A DNA stretch of 63,182 nt, taken from Porphyra umbilicalis. Lineage: Eukaryota > Rhodophyta > Bangiophyceae > Bangiales > Bangiaceae. The stretch lies in the NCBI GenBank assembly GCA_002049455.2, contig KV919151.1, positions 1 to 63,182 of the forward strand, read 5' to 3'. Positions 51,601 through 61,020 of the stretch are shown one piece after another; position 1 is the first letter of the stretch, and every line of letters begins with the position of its first letter. The position numbers and the translations under genes are program-made. Below the pieces are notes generated by a model. It had not been told where the DNA came from. It ran no database searches and saw only the letters and a program-made list of their open reading frames with translations.

Positions 51601-54600
51601 TTACGCCGGTGCCCACGCACTCAGTCACGGCGCAAGCGACAACGACGACGCCGCCGCCAACGTCTTCGTGGACGACCGACGACACGGCAGTGGCCAACGA
51701 CACGTACGCACCGATTCACGTGTTGGTGGCGACGGGGGACTCGTGGGCGCCAACGATGACGCCGCCGCCGACGTCGTCGTGGACAACCGACGTGGCGGCG
51801 GCGGCGCACGACACGGACTCGGTGGAGGGCACGTTGCCGGTGACGGGGAACACGTGCACAAAAGCCGCGCTGGTGACAATGATGGCCACGCACTTGATGA
51901 CGTCGTTGGCGGCGACGACAACGCCGCCGCCGACGTCGTCGTCGACGACCGCCGACAAGGCGGCGGCGAACGACAGGGACGTGGAGGAGGGCACGTTGCC
52001 GGTGACGGGGAACACGTGCACCAAAGCCGCGCCGATGACAATGATGGCCAAGCACTTGATGACGTTGTTGGCGGCGACGACAACGCCGCCGCCGACGTCG
52101 TCGCCGACGACCGACGACACGGCAGTGGCCAACGACACGTACGCACCGATTCACGTGTTGGTGGCGACGGGGGACTCGTGGGCGCCAACGATGACGCCGC
52201 CGCCGACGTCGTCGAGGACAACCGACGTGGCGGCGGCGGCGCACGACACGGACTCGGTGGAGGGCACGTTGTTGGTGATGGGGGACACGTGCACAAAAGC
52301 CGCGCTGGTGACAATGATGGCCACGCACTTGATGACGTCGTTGGCGGCGACGACAACGCCGCCGCCGACGTCGTCGTCGACGACCGCCGACAAGGCGGCG
52401 GCGAACAAAAGGGACGTGGAGGAGGGCACGTTGCCGGTGACGGGGAACACGTGCACCAAAGCCGCGCCGGTGACATTGATGGCCAAGCACTTGATGACGT
52501 TGTTGGCGGCGACGACAACGCCGCCGCCGACGTCGTCGCCGACGACCGCCGACAAGGCGGCGGCCAACGACACGGACGTGGTCATGGGAATGTTGGTGGC
52601 GACGGGGGATTCGTGGGCGCCAACGATCACGCCACCGCTGACGTCGTCGTACTCGACCGACGTCGCGGCGGCGGTCAACGACACGGACTCGGTGCAGGGA
52701 ACGTTGTTGGAGATGGGGGACACGTGCACAAATGCCGCGCTGGTGACAATGATGGCCACGCACTTGATGAAGTCGTTGGCGGCGACGACAACGCCGCCGC
52801 CGACGTCGTCGTCGACGACCGCCGACAAGGCGGCGGCGAACAACAGGGACGTGGAGGAGGACGCGTTGGTCGCCACTGGGCACTAGTGCGCGCAGGACCC
52901 GACGCCGACGCCGCCACAGACGTCGTCGTCGAAGGCCGACCAAACGGCGGCGGCCAACGACGGGGACGTGGCAGAGGGCATGTCGGCGGCGACGGGGGAC
53001 CCGTGCACCCACGCCACGCCGCTTACGCCGGTGCCCACGCACTCAGTCACGGCGCAAGCGACAACGACGACGCCGCCGCCGACGTCGTCTTGGACGACCG
53101 ACGACACGGCATTGGCTTACGACACGTACGCACCGATTCACGTGTTGGTGGCGACGGGGGACTCGTGGGCGCCAACGATGACGCCGCCGCCGACGTCGTC
53201 GTGGACAACCGACGTGGCGGCGGCGGCGCACGACACGGACTCGGTGGAGGGCACGTTGCCGGTGACGGGGGACACGTGCACAAAAGCCGCGCTGGTGACA
53301 ATGATGGCCACGCACTTGATGACGTCGTTGGCGGCGACGACAACGCCGCCGCCGACGTCGTCGTCGACGACCGCCGACAAGGCGGCGGCGAACGACAGGG
53401 ACGTGGAGGAGGGCACGTTGCCGGTGACGGGGAACACGTGCACCAAAGCCGCGCCGGTGACCATGATGGCCAAGCACCTGATGACGTTGTTGGCGGCGAC
53501 GACAACGCCGCCGCCGACGTCGTCGCCGACGACCGCCGAAAATGTGGCGGCCAACGACACGGTCGTGGTGATGGGAATGTTGGTGGCCACGGGGAACTCG
53601 TGGGCGCGAACGACGACGCCGCCGCCGACGTCGTTGCCGACGACCGACGTCGCGGCGGCGGCCACGGACACGGACTGGGTGGAGGGCACGCTGCTTGTGA
53701 CGGGGGACATGTGCATCAAAGGCGTGCCGGTTACGCCGCCGGCCACGCACTTGGTCACGGCGCAGGCGGCAACGACGACGCCGCTGCAGACGTCATCGTG
53801 GACGAGCGACCAGTCGGCGGCGGCCAACGACACGGACGTGGTGATGGGAATGTTGGTGGCGACGGGGGACTCGTGGGCGTGAACGACGACGCCGCCGCCG
53901 ACGTCGTTGCCGACGACCGACGTCGCGGCGGCGGCCAACGACACGGAATGGGTGGAGGGCACGTTGCTGGTGACGGGGGACATGTGCATCAAAAGCGCGC
54001 CGGTGAATCCGGTGGCCACGCACTCGTTCACGGCACAGGAGCCAAGGACGACGCCGCCGCCGACGTCGTCGTGGACGACCTACCAGACGGCGGCGGCCAA
54101 CGACACGGACGTGGCGATGGGAATGTTGGTGTTGACGGGGGACTCGTTCGTGCAAAGCAAGCCGCTGAGGCTGTTGGCCACAGGCACAGCCGAGACGTGG
54201 CCGACGGCATTGCCAACGACGCATGTAACGCCGGCACAGGGGAGGGTGAACCCGTTGAACGTCCCACCGTGCGAGTTGGCCGTCTCGGGGGTGGTCTGTC
54301 GTTGTTGGGTGGAGTGTCTGTCTCGTGTCGCGATGATCCATTGTCGAGCTTAGACGCCGAAGATCTCAGGTTCCTTGCAGGCGCTCTGTCTTCGTCTTGC
54401 TCGCCTGAAGGACTCCCGAGCCGTTCTGACCTGTCATGCCCGCACACTAGCGATGGAGAGCATCTCGGGGCTGTGGTTGCTGTCGCGAGCGCCCAAAACT
54501 GCGGTACATCCGGAGTGGGTGGCGGCTCAGAGGTGCCCGCCCACGGGCTTGGGTCTCTACAGCGATGCGTCAAGCAGTTCCACTCAGCACCCATAACTAA

Positions 54601-56365
54601 ATTATCATCGGTGCCTGAATTTGGACTGCACAGTCTGATTCGATCACACAGTGGGTCAATTCGGACTTTTGGTGCGCACGTGTTCCGCATAGTAGCACCC
54701 GAGAAACGCCCTGTGTCCAGTCGTATGCCAAAGCGACTTTCCGGGGACAAGATCAGGGTGCGGGTTCAAACCTTTCCACAGTTCCCGACCATTGTGTGCG
54801 ACGCATTCTATGGCCAACCTGCGGCAGACCCTAGCGTTAAGCGCCAAGAGTTACGTGCTCATCTGCCGTCGGAACGGGAAAGGCGGTGGTCAGGTGCGGA
54901 GATCAACACCAAAGTCAGCCAGAGTGCAGACGCCCTTCGAGCGGAGTACAAACACTTTGATGTGAAACGCTTCCTCAGCAGCGTGAATGATCCGAGCTTG
55001 ACATGGGTGAGACGGACAACCTCTGCTGGGAACGAGAAGATGGTGTTGGGGGGGGAGCCAGGACCAATCGATGTGTACTATCTTTCAGATATGTCACCTC
55101 GCAACGAGGATGGATGCGGCAGGAGCCTTGGTGACCCTGCGTGCACCGCCATCGCGGCTCGTGTTCCTCCTCGCGAGCGATTTGAAAATCCACGCACTCT
55201 AAACCACCACACCATGCTCGGTGCCGCATCTACGTACGAAGGGATTAACACCAACTTGCTCTACATTGGTTCCAGAGGCTCCCACTTCAGCTGGCACGTG
55301 GAGGACAGTCTATTACAGTCCACATCGTACTTGCAGAAGGGCTCCATCAAGTTCTGGTTTTTTATTCCTGCCCCCGAACGTCCGCGAGCGGAGCGCGTCA
55401 TGCGGGAACACATGGACCCGGCTGTACTTGCAGCGGCTGGAGGGGATGTATGGGAGGTACTCGCTGTGAAAGCGTGCCTGTGGCCTGCGACTCTTTTCCT
55501 AGCGCATGGCGTTCGCGTCGGGTTCCACAAAATGGAGACCGGTGACTTCGTTGTAACGGGGTACGGAGTACTGCACAGTGGATTCAACGGGGGACCAAAC
55601 ATAGCCTCGGCGGTGAACCTGGCATGCACCGGGTGGCTCTCGTATGCGATGGAACATGCCGCGCACTGGCGTACAAAGCTCACAATCCACATCCCTTTCG
55701 AAAAGTTACTGGTGCTTGCGGCTCAAAAGCTAGCCGATGGGGAATGGTGGTGCGGCGACGCAAAGACCTATGAATCGTGGGAGCCAGAAGAGTTCAGACG
55801 CGATGTGGTCGTGATGGTGTCGTACTTGGAAGAATACCTCAACGCTGTCCTCGACTTCATGGAAATGGAATCCCAACCAGGCTGGGGGGGCAAAAAGCCC
55901 ACTGCTGTGGCCCTGGAAAGCGCATCACGAGCTGTCCAACAGTTTATCGTTGAAAATGCGATCCAGCCGGACGGTGAGCCCTTGGAGCTCCCGAACGAGA
56001 TAAAGGGAACTGCTACAGACTACTCTGTCGACGGCGCGTCATGCCCGCACTGTGGTGTAGTGACATGGATTTCTACGGTTGTCTGTCCGTCGTGCATTGA
56101 GCAGCTCGGTGATGATGCGGTTGCAAATGCGCCACTGTGCTGCTGGCGGTGTGCACGTGGCATGCTCAATGAAGAGCATGATCGGCTTCGCAAGGGCCTG
56201 CAGACTTCGAAGGGCCTGGTGGGATGTCATGCTCCTGTGTTGGTGCAGCGGCTGGCCAACAGTGACGTGTACCTGTTGGTAGACAAGCTGAAGAGGCTCG
56301 GTGGGGGGGGGGGAAGGGTGGCTCTTGAGAAGACTCGTTTTTGGTTTCCATCGACTGTCTTTTAA
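48695..56365 (+). CDS. Giant JmjC-domain protein, 2,556 aa
   Basis: Single-exon ORF from ATG 48695. N-terminus: helical Arg/Ala/Glu segment, then an RG-rich stretch. Residues ~400-640 look like a decayed Ulp1 (C48) protease fold. Residues ~700-1850 are Gly/Asp/His-rich tandem repeats. Residues ~2165-2330 form a JmjC domain of KDM4/KDM5 type: iron ligands His2201, Glu2203 (FSWHVED) and His2294 (VLHSGFNGG), a 2-oxoglutarate-binding Lys in KGSIKFW, and the FHKMETGDFVVT strand. A Cys-rich element follows (CPHC...CPSC...CCWRC), like the zinc-binding region after JmjC in KDM4/5. The expected activity is Fe(II)/2-oxoglutarate-dependent histone lysine demethylation; no PHD, Tudor or clear JmjN domain is seen. 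It faces the transposase gene tail to tail. Confidence 0.85.
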   Translation: MEGRDASEPLRPMPGEISRNQRRQVARARRRAEAMTAEAARAAEEAARAVEAADAAERGAVALARRAETAPPPAPTIPLGISRGSAGRGGRGRGRGHGSARGRGGGEHPPARKFGPSLLQGQVDGGGSRHGAVADTASHSVGGRQPPRAMRGRGRLGARGPSVECTRVRPDGAPSGCDGSLPASDAMSVVNDARRVLAGRSGGLTASQLRMLLSALELAGPEFLPSPVRLQVLRQCRGGCGDVEAIDSLLGSAVRILQGDRGGVPDSADTAPAGFLVQQALASHGCKGQCRAAAHRAPPPARLPSSSCPPAAPPSIPPLQPSGHTAAEVSARRRPPRRPVPPPPKRFRGTGSRDGDPTSTATVTTFAPPTPRGVPSMPSTARADAGRQAPSVPVGLVPPRFLFPIRAERQRELLTADVASLRDGNDMSTQMMDGLLLWFLYWTKSGGVNGGLRVLSALDAQDIKDASIDDNLFVNRAANVLLDRFVFSGGTVLIPVYSGRGWSGVVVRDLHKVVPSVAQAVLDGDAQPVAGAFVILINTHAGNGGAEVDFDVVNGLFHSLTAAICQTRLRHMDSVGMRMRVNGCLRTRLPVSRVTTPDGELAETADHLLAYFALLLSAEPKAADCLLRTDNGLQWSKAHAPRRLRGLVRRIVEAHRPEGEVWNEQEPGEELLNGRDVSEDEVADSGDGMRDLTDDDEAGGDGSTRNGGRDGDVVVDDRPHGGGQRRGRGGGRDGGDGGHVGTKDDAAGDVVADDGRHGGGQRHGRCGGHIGVDGGLLYGSDAGDAGGYSRGHGAGANDDAADDVGVDDRRQCGDQRQGRGGGHFGVDGGHVHASSAGDASGRALGHVVGAMAEAAADVVVDDGPHGDGQRQRRGGGRVGHDGGLVGVVPIDDAASEVVADVGRHGRGQGHGRGGGHVRVDGGHVHDSRAGDTDSDGVVDGRPHGGGQRRGHGGEHVGVDGRLVHPRHAAYAGAHALSHGASDNDDAAANVFVDDRRHGSGQRHVRTDSRVGGDGGLVGANDDAAADVVVDNRRGGGGARHGLGGGHVAGDGEHVHKSRAGDNDGHALDDVVGGDDNAAADVVVDDRRQGGGERQGRGGGHVAGDGEHVHQSRADDNDGQALDDVVGGDDNAAADVVADDRRHGSGQRHVRTDSRVGGDGGLVGANDDAAADVVEDNRRGGGGARHGLGGGHVVGDGGHVHKSRAGDNDGHALDDVVGGDDNAAADVVVDDRRQGGGEQKGRGGGHVAGDGEHVHQSRAGDIDGQALDDVVGGDDNAAADVVADDRRQGGGQRHGRGHGNVGGDGGFVGANDHATADVVVLDRRRGGGQRHGLGAGNVVGDGGHVHKCRAGDNDGHALDEVVGGDDNAAADVVVDDRRQGGGEQQGRGGGRVGRHWALVRAGPDADAATDVVVEGRPNGGGQRRGRGRGHVGGDGGPVHPRHAAYAGAHALSHGASDNDDAAADVVLDDRRHGIGLRHVRTDSRVGGDGGLVGANDDAAADVVVDNRRGGGGARHGLGGGHVAGDGGHVHKSRAGDNDGHALDDVVGGDDNAAADVVVDDRRQGGGERQGRGGGHVAGDGEHVHQSRAGDHDGQAPDDVVGGDDNAAADVVADDRRKCGGQRHGRGDGNVGGHGELVGANDDAAADVVADDRRRGGGHGHGLGGGHAACDGGHVHQRRAGYAAGHALGHGAGGNDDAAADVIVDERPVGGGQRHGRGDGNVGGDGGLVGVNDDAAADVVADDRRRGGGQRHGMGGGHVAGDGGHVHQKRAGESGGHALVHGTGAKDDAAADVVVDDLPDGGGQRHGRGDGNVGVDGGLVRAKQAAEAVGHRHSRDVADGIANDACNAGTGEGEPVERPTVRVGRLGGGLSLLGGVSVSCRDDPLSSLDAEDLRFLAGALSSSCSPEGLPSRSDLSCPHTSDGEHLGAVVAVASAQNCGTSGVGGGSEVPAHGLGSLQRCVKQFHSAPITKLSSVPEFGLHSLIRSHSGSIRTFGAHVFRIVAPEKRPVSSRMPKRLSGDKIRVRVQTFPQFPTIVCDAFYGQPAADPSVKRQELRAHLPSERERRWSGAEINTKVSQSADALRAEYKHFDVKRFLSSVNDPSLTWVRRTTSAGNEKMVLGGEPGPIDVYYLSDMSPRNEDGCGRSLGDPACTAIAARVPPRERFENPRTLNHHTMLGAASTYEGINTNLLYIGSRGSHFSWHVEDSLLQSTSYLQKGSIKFWFFIPAPERPRAERVMREHMDPAVLAAAGGDVWEVLAVKACLWPATLFLAHGVRVGFHKMETGDFVVTGYGVLHSGFNGGPNIASAVNLACTGWLSYAMEHAAHWRTKLTIHIPFEKLLVLAAQKLADGEWWCGDAKTYESWEPEEFRRDVVVMVSYLEEYLNAVLDFMEMESQPGWGGKKPTAVALESASRAVQQFIVENAIQPDGEPLELPNEIKGTATDYSVDGASCPHCGVVTWISTVVCPSCIEQLGDDAVANAPLCCWRCARGMLNEEHDRLRKGLQTSKGLVGCHAPVLVQRLANSDVYLLVDKLKRLGGGGGRVALEKTRFWFPSTVF
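50795..54240 (+). repeat. Coding tandem repeats inside the JmjC ORF
   Basis: About 25 units alternate between a short type (~37 aa, GGDGGLVGANDDAAADVV with RHGRGGG) and a long type (~53 aa, with HVHKSRAGDNDGHALDDVV). Unit lengths are multiples of three, so the JmjC frame stays open. Because the units lack stops in other frames too, a Thr/Pro/Ala-rich frame (51366-52886) and Arg-rich antisense frames are also open for over 1 kb. The frequent His-Gly-Arg-Gly and Asp-Asp patches suggest a disordered low-complexity region. Confidence 0.88.
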
Positions 56366-56560
56366 TAGTCTCCGGGTCTTGATATCCTAGTTCTGACGTT
56401 CCCGGGGGGGGGTGGGGCGTGGAGGTTGGTGTGCTCGCCGCATTCTCTTTTTCGTGTGCTCAAGTTCTGTTCCGTGAGGTGATGCATCCAGAGAAAGCAA
56501 GATAGTAGTTTGCTCAAAACACCCCGCTACCGCATCTCCAGTGGCCATTGACACCCCTAG
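56366..56560. other. Convergent 3' intergenic gap, 195 bp
   Basis: Separates the stop codons of the JmjC ORF and the transposase. It holds a G8 run and GC-rich words but no AATAAA on either strand that I can see; the two transcripts must end within it or overlap. Confidence 0.5.
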
Positions 56561-59518
56561 TCACCCACTCTTGAAATGGAAGCCAGATCTCTTGGTGAAC
56601 ATGATGTTGTGCTGCCCGCAAGGTAGCACGAAGGCAAGCTGCCTCACACGGTCAGCTGGTATCAAAGACAATCCAGCTACAGTGTCAATTGTGACCTCAG
56701 CAGGCTGTCCTAAGACGCTAAACGCCATCGCTGGTACCTTCCAGGTCTCACAGGCGATATGGAGCTCGCCATCGATGCTTCCAATCGACTGGACACGGAC
56801 AAAGCGCCAGTCTTCGCTATCCACCACATCGGAACCGGACTCGTGTTCGGGGGCGGCTCCATTCTCAAGTAGTGACACTGTGGACCCTTCTCGGATGACA
56901 AACGATCGATGCGCTTGCGTGGCTTGGCGCCAGAATTCCAGAGTCGCGCTGGGCGCACGACTTCTCCAGAACTCCTCCGTGGATCCCAGAACCGTGCGTG
57001 CGGCTATTCTTGGACGCCAAAGCATGTTGGTGTACGGTGCTTGTCGTTTGTGTGGGCCGAGGCTATGAAAAACGACAGACTTCAGTGGCTGGCCTTCTTG
57101 ACCGAGAAGCCACGAAGCGGGAATCCCATGTGCGCCTGGCATGGCCAGCACCCTGGAATATTGCTCTGTGTCTCTCCACCTTTGCATTGAGTACTCAGCG
57201 GGGTTCCGACTGTTGCTCTGGCTCACCTCCCGCTTCGAATGTTGGTGGAACTTCTCGAAAATGAGCTCACATATCGCGGACCCCAGCTGTGCAAGTGGGA
57301 GAGTGCGATATAGCAGTTCCAGTACACGATGCACGGACGGTCGCTCCCAACTTCCGTTAAAGAGTAACAGTCGACGTAGCTCAATCATGAGGCTCTCGCC
57401 GATAACTTGGAGTTCAGCGACGGTCGGCCGCTTTCTCATGGCCTTCTCCCCGTCGGACGAGGCTGTTGGCACATAGAACAGAGCAGTGGAAAACCGTCGC
57501 AGGGCCTTGAGAGCTCTGAGGGTAGCCACCGCATGAGGTGAAGTGGCAGTGTTATGCACGAGATACTGCAACACTGTGGGGCCTACGGTGAGAAGCACTG
57601 CATAGTCTGACATGGACAACGTTGTGCCACCCATTTTTTCTGGCTCGAATGAGGACAGTATCGTGTGTGTCGGAACATGCTTCGCGCTGCGGCGCATTTC
57701 CCGCATGAACTTGTCTCGCTGCTCGACCGAGAGTGCCTCGTACGCTTCCATAAGCAGGTGTGAGCCAATGTTGTAGTACAGTTTATGTGAAGGAGCAACT
57801 ATGACGTGCTCGTGTATGTCAAACGTTCCAGGTCCTCGGGCCTCTGCCAGGCGCATCATCAAACTGCCAGCCTTGTCTGTAATGCCGTTCAGTAGGAGTG
57901 CGTCCCTCACTGCGTCTGTCGACAGCCCCGGTGTGTTCTTTATAACAGACATGATGAGAGAAGTTCGCTCTTGCGTTCTCGAGTACCGTGAATCCCTCAC
58001 ATTGAAAGAAACAGTGCTGCTCATCGCCCGCTCCTTCCTTTCTGTGACTGTTTTTTTGTGGACAATGTCGCAGCTTGTGCAGTGCTCCGTGCCTTGGGCG
58101 CCGATCGAGTTAGAGAACTTTGCGGCCATGGGAAAATCAAAGACACCGAGACATAGGTATACCCGAATGACAACGCTCTCCTTCTTGAAAGCGTCATAGA
58201 CAACCAAGCCCTCCTTACCCGCTCTTATCAAGTCGTCGACGATCTTTTTGAGCAGGGCTTCTGGGCTTGCTCCTGGGGGTAAGTAGAAGAGAGGACGAAC
58301 AGAAAACGCACGATCCTCCAAGCACAGAGAGGTGTAACCCCCGTAGTAGCCCTCCAGGCTTCCACGGCGACGTTTATGCACATTGAACTCGTCCCCGTAC
58401 AGCGACACATACACTACGTATGGATCCTTCTCGGAGAGGTCGTCTTCTCTGGGCTCAGCCACACAGGACAGCTCTAAGGGGCTGGCGGCGGTCAAAGCTG
58501 ACCATGAATCTTTCTCATGCTCGGTGGACTCCCGGACGGCGATAACAAACACGCCACCGGACCGCGTGAAGCGTAGTGTAACCCGGCGTTCTTCCGTGAA
58601 ACATGGAGCCCAGCGCTCTGGCGGCATAAACCCGGGAAGGGCCTCAAACAGCGCGATTGTGTCACCTACGCCTAGCGTGCGTTCAGATGCATACGTGGAC
58701 GCCGACGCAGTTACGCATCCATCAGGCGCAATAGAAGTGCTCAATAAGCGGGCCTCGAACGCGGTCGCGTCATCAAAGAAGACCTTGGCAGTGCATCCAA
58801 TGTCGAACCTGTATTGTTCACGGAAGAAGACGTTCTTCAAATTAAACCTGGCGGGGTCCCTGGCTGCCACTGTTTGAAAGAACTCGGCCGGGCGCTCAGC
58901 TGTGCCCATTCGCGAGTCCCCCTTGTTGTGGAACAGAGCTGCCGTCACAGGATCCGCAAAGTCCCTCTTCAGGTGCTCAGAAAACGTAATGTAAGACACT
59001 TCCACGTTCGGCAGTGTGCGCATGGCTTTGCCTTTTCCAACAGGTAACTGGCGCGTTGTCTTTTCCCGTCGCAAGGGGATTGCAGACTTCAACATGTGCT
59101 CGCGCAGCTTTCGCAAGCGCCACCGCGACGGCCATTTTTCTGTCGGATAAAAGGAGTTTTCTGCCTCTCGCATAATGTCGTACTGCCTCAGCGTGACACG
59201 CGCTCTGCCGTACAGGTATCCGAAGCACAAGAACTCGCGACGCGATGCAAAGCCCCCAGCATCGCGGTCCTCGTCGCAGGAGAAGTCCGAGTCTTCTGAG
59301 GGACACCCGTCACGCCCAGAGTCGGAGGACAGAGCAACGTCCTCCCTGGTGCCCGAATCATGTGGGTTTTGGTTTGCCACACTGCATTCGGTATCCTCCA
59401 AGTCTACAGCTGGTGCGGCAGAGCCCGATGTCGCTTTTTGTTCTTCCATATGCAATAGGTTCCCATCATTGAGATCAAAGAAGGCAGCACCTCGCGGGCC
59501 ACGTCTGCGACGCTTCAT
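56561..59518 (-). CDS. DDE transposase, CACTA/Plavaka/KDZ type
   Basis: 985 aa from ATG 59518, uninterrupted. The N-terminus starts with a basic patch (MKRRRRGPRG) and an acidic Ser/Asp stretch. The central part follows the plan of Transposase_21/Plavaka proteins: YVSLYGDEFNVHK with the presumed first catalytic Asp376; then VFDFPMAAKFSN with Asp461, before a C-x2-C pair (HCTSC) like the zinc-binding site inserted in these transposases; then SHKLYYNIGSHLL; and finally FEKFHQHSKREVSQSN with the presumed catalytic Glu755. It would cut at terminal inverted repeats and move the element. It shares a convergent 3' region with the JmjC ORF. Assignment to one of the related superfamilies needs a profile search. 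Confidence 0.75.
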   Translation of the reverse strand: MKRRRRGPRGAAFFDLNDGNLLHMEEQKATSGSAAPAVDLEDTECSVANQNPHDSGTREDVALSSDSGRDGCPSEDSDFSCDEDRDAGGFASRREFLCFGYLYGRARVTLRQYDIMREAENSFYPTEKWPSRWRLRKLREHMLKSAIPLRREKTTRQLPVGKGKAMRTLPNVEVSYITFSEHLKRDFADPVTAALFHNKGDSRMGTAERPAEFFQTVAARDPARFNLKNVFFREQYRFDIGCTAKVFFDDATAFEARLLSTSIAPDGCVTASASTYASERTLGVGDTIALFEALPGFMPPERWAPCFTEERRVTLRFTRSGGVFVIAVRESTEHEKDSWSALTAASPLELSCVAEPREDDLSEKDPYVVYVSLYGDEFNVHKRRRGSLEGYYGGYTSLCLEDRAFSVRPLFYLPPGASPEALLKKIVDDLIRAGKEGLVVYDAFKKESVVIRVYLCLGVFDFPMAAKFSNSIGAQGTEHCTSCDIVHKKTVTERKERAMSSTVSFNVRDSRYSRTQERTSLIMSVIKNTPGLSTDAVRDALLLNGITDKAGSLMMRLAEARGPGTFDIHEHVIVAPSHKLYYNIGSHLLMEAYEALSVEQRDKFMREMRRSAKHVPTHTILSSFEPEKMGGTTLSMSDYAVLLTVGPTVLQYLVHNTATSPHAVATLRALKALRRFSTALFYVPTASSDGEKAMRKRPTVAELQVIGESLMIELRRLLLFNGSWERPSVHRVLELLYRTLPLAQLGSAICELIFEKFHQHSKREVSQSNSRNPAEYSMQRWRDTEQYSRVLAMPGAHGIPASWLLGQEGQPLKSVVFHSLGPHKRQAPYTNMLWRPRIAARTVLGSTEEFWRSRAPSATLEFWRQATQAHRSFVIREGSTVSLLENGAAPEHESGSDVVDSEDWRFVRVQSIGSIDGELHIACETWKVPAMAFSVLGQPAEVTIDTVAGLSLIPADRVRQLAFVLPCGQHNIMFTKRSGFHFKSG

Positions 59519-61020
59519 GTTTTACTGGATGAGAACAAGTTGGACTGATCCAGGCACTGACGCGACACGGTGCGACGGGAGGATAGGTGGTACCACAAGC
59601 TCTGCATGCGCACAGAGCGGAGGCGGTGAGGCGTGCACGACGTCGAAGCAAAACTTTGAAGGGGCAACGGAGGAAGGAACTCTGGCGAAGAGCGAAGAGC
59701 GGGGCAAAGCCACCACCGCACGTGAACCAATGGGTGAGGCTCAGGCTCATGCGCTGGTGGCAACCGAGGCTCCCGTCTTCAGATCAATGTGGTGTGAGGC
59801 TCCTCGCCTGATTCCCGGATTCGTGGCCACCCAAGAGTATCCCGGCTGGTGCTACAAGGTGCACGGACCACTCCTACAGGAGATTTGCGATACAGAGCCT
59901 TCTGTTCTGCAGTGATTTGTCTGGCCCACCAACTGTGACCAGAGGCTATGTTCTGGCTGTACCCTAGGCGTATGCATCGCCTTGCCCGTCGTTTGATCTC
60001 GCAGACTATCTGAAGGACAGTCCCCGAAAACAGTCCCCCAAAACAGGCCTCACCTGATCTTCAACATTATCCTGAGGACGGTCCAGACGACGCAACGGGA
60101 AAAGCTCACAGGATAGATTCATGATTAATTCCACGACTCGTCCTGTACCGAGTAGGAGATCTCGTCCGGACAGTCCTCTGGAAAATCCGACCGACTTCCC
60201 TGAGCCGATCTCTGGATCGGTACAGGATGATCTCATGCTTGCGCCAAACCAACCTCGAGAATCGATGTGGCTGCATAAGAAATTCTATCCTTCATCATAT
60301 CCTCGGGAAAATCCGATCTCGGGCCCAGGATTAAATAAGGACGCGCTCACGTCTCGCCGTGTGGCCATCGGATGGCAAAATGGCACACCGATAGACTTGA
60401 TCTCACCCCACACCATTGCCAACCCGCACGAGGCCATATGACCGCTGGACCGGCGCCAACCGCCGAGCGACGACCGCGCGCGTGGCACGCGGGCACCCGC
60501 GCCGCATCGTTGGCCGCCCGCTTCGCGATTGCCACCGCCGACGGATCTCGCTGAAGCAGCGGCGGGCGGGGGCACCAACGGCGGGCGGGCGGCGGCAGTC
60601 GGCGGCGGTGCGCAGGGCCCGTGACGATACCCATCGACAATGACGAGCAGCTTGTGCGTGGCAGCAGTGGGGACCCCGCCGCTATCTTCTGCGCTGCCCA
60701 GCGGCGGTACACCACCGCGGCGGCGGCCGCTGCCGGGCGGTGCCGTCGACCGCACCGGTGTGTAGGCGTTCGCTGGAGCGCCGTCGCTCGACACACGACG
60801 CCGACGGCGACCAGCGGCTGTGGTGCCACATGACACGGGGGCGCACCAGCGGGAGGGCGCAGTAGAGCGGCGCGCGGTGCTTTCAGGCATGGAGGCCCGG
60901 CCGGCGAAGACGCGTGCGCCTCGGCTGGAGCAGCAAGCTCGGCGACCCGCGGAGGCGCTCACCTCGAGTACGACACGTGTCTTGCTGTCCTTATTTGGGG
61001 ACTCGCGCTGAAGACTGACT
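59519..61020. other. Upstream of transposase; probable right end
   Basis: 59519-60360 is moderate GC, with repeated GGAC(A/G)GTCC- and AGGATGATCTC-like words at 60010-60240 and CTATCCTTC at 60285, perhaps subterminal repeats. From about 60420 the sequence becomes GC-rich like host DNA; a plus-strand frame (MEARPAKTRAPRLEQQ, ending at 61011) and an overlapping minus-strand frame are both open there, and neither can be preferred. Confidence 0.35.

Larger units (their letters stand above)
44500..60360. mobile_element. Candidate large DNA transposon with JmjC cargo
   Basis: Hypothetical element enclosing the three-exon gene, hairpin array, JmjC ORF and convergent transposase. Support: a CACTA/Plavaka/KDZ-type transposase; a 7.7-kb intronless ORF facing it 195 bp away; lower GC than the host genes on both sides; and short words (CTATCCTTC, AGGATAG, ATTATCC) near both proposed ends (44524-44792 and 60068-60293), which may be subterminal binding sites. 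Terminal inverted repeats and a target duplication were not found by eye, so the limits are rough and whether the three-exon gene belongs inside is open. Confidence 0.4.

Noticed and set aside
51366..52886. 506-aa Thr/Pro-rich ORF inside the JmjC gene
   Set aside because: Shifted reading of the in-frame coding repeats; the JmjC frame continues through to a real domain.
51621..53042. 473-aa Arg-rich antisense ORF
   Set aside because: Antisense shadow of the same repeats, composed of Arg runs with no domain.
53793..54341. Separate antisense gene at the end of the repeat region
   Set aside because: Mirrors the coding repeats and has no domain of its own.
59175..59915. 246-aa plus-strand ORF upstream of the transposase
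   Set aside because: Its first part is the complement of the transposase N-terminus; the rest has no domain and no conserved motif.
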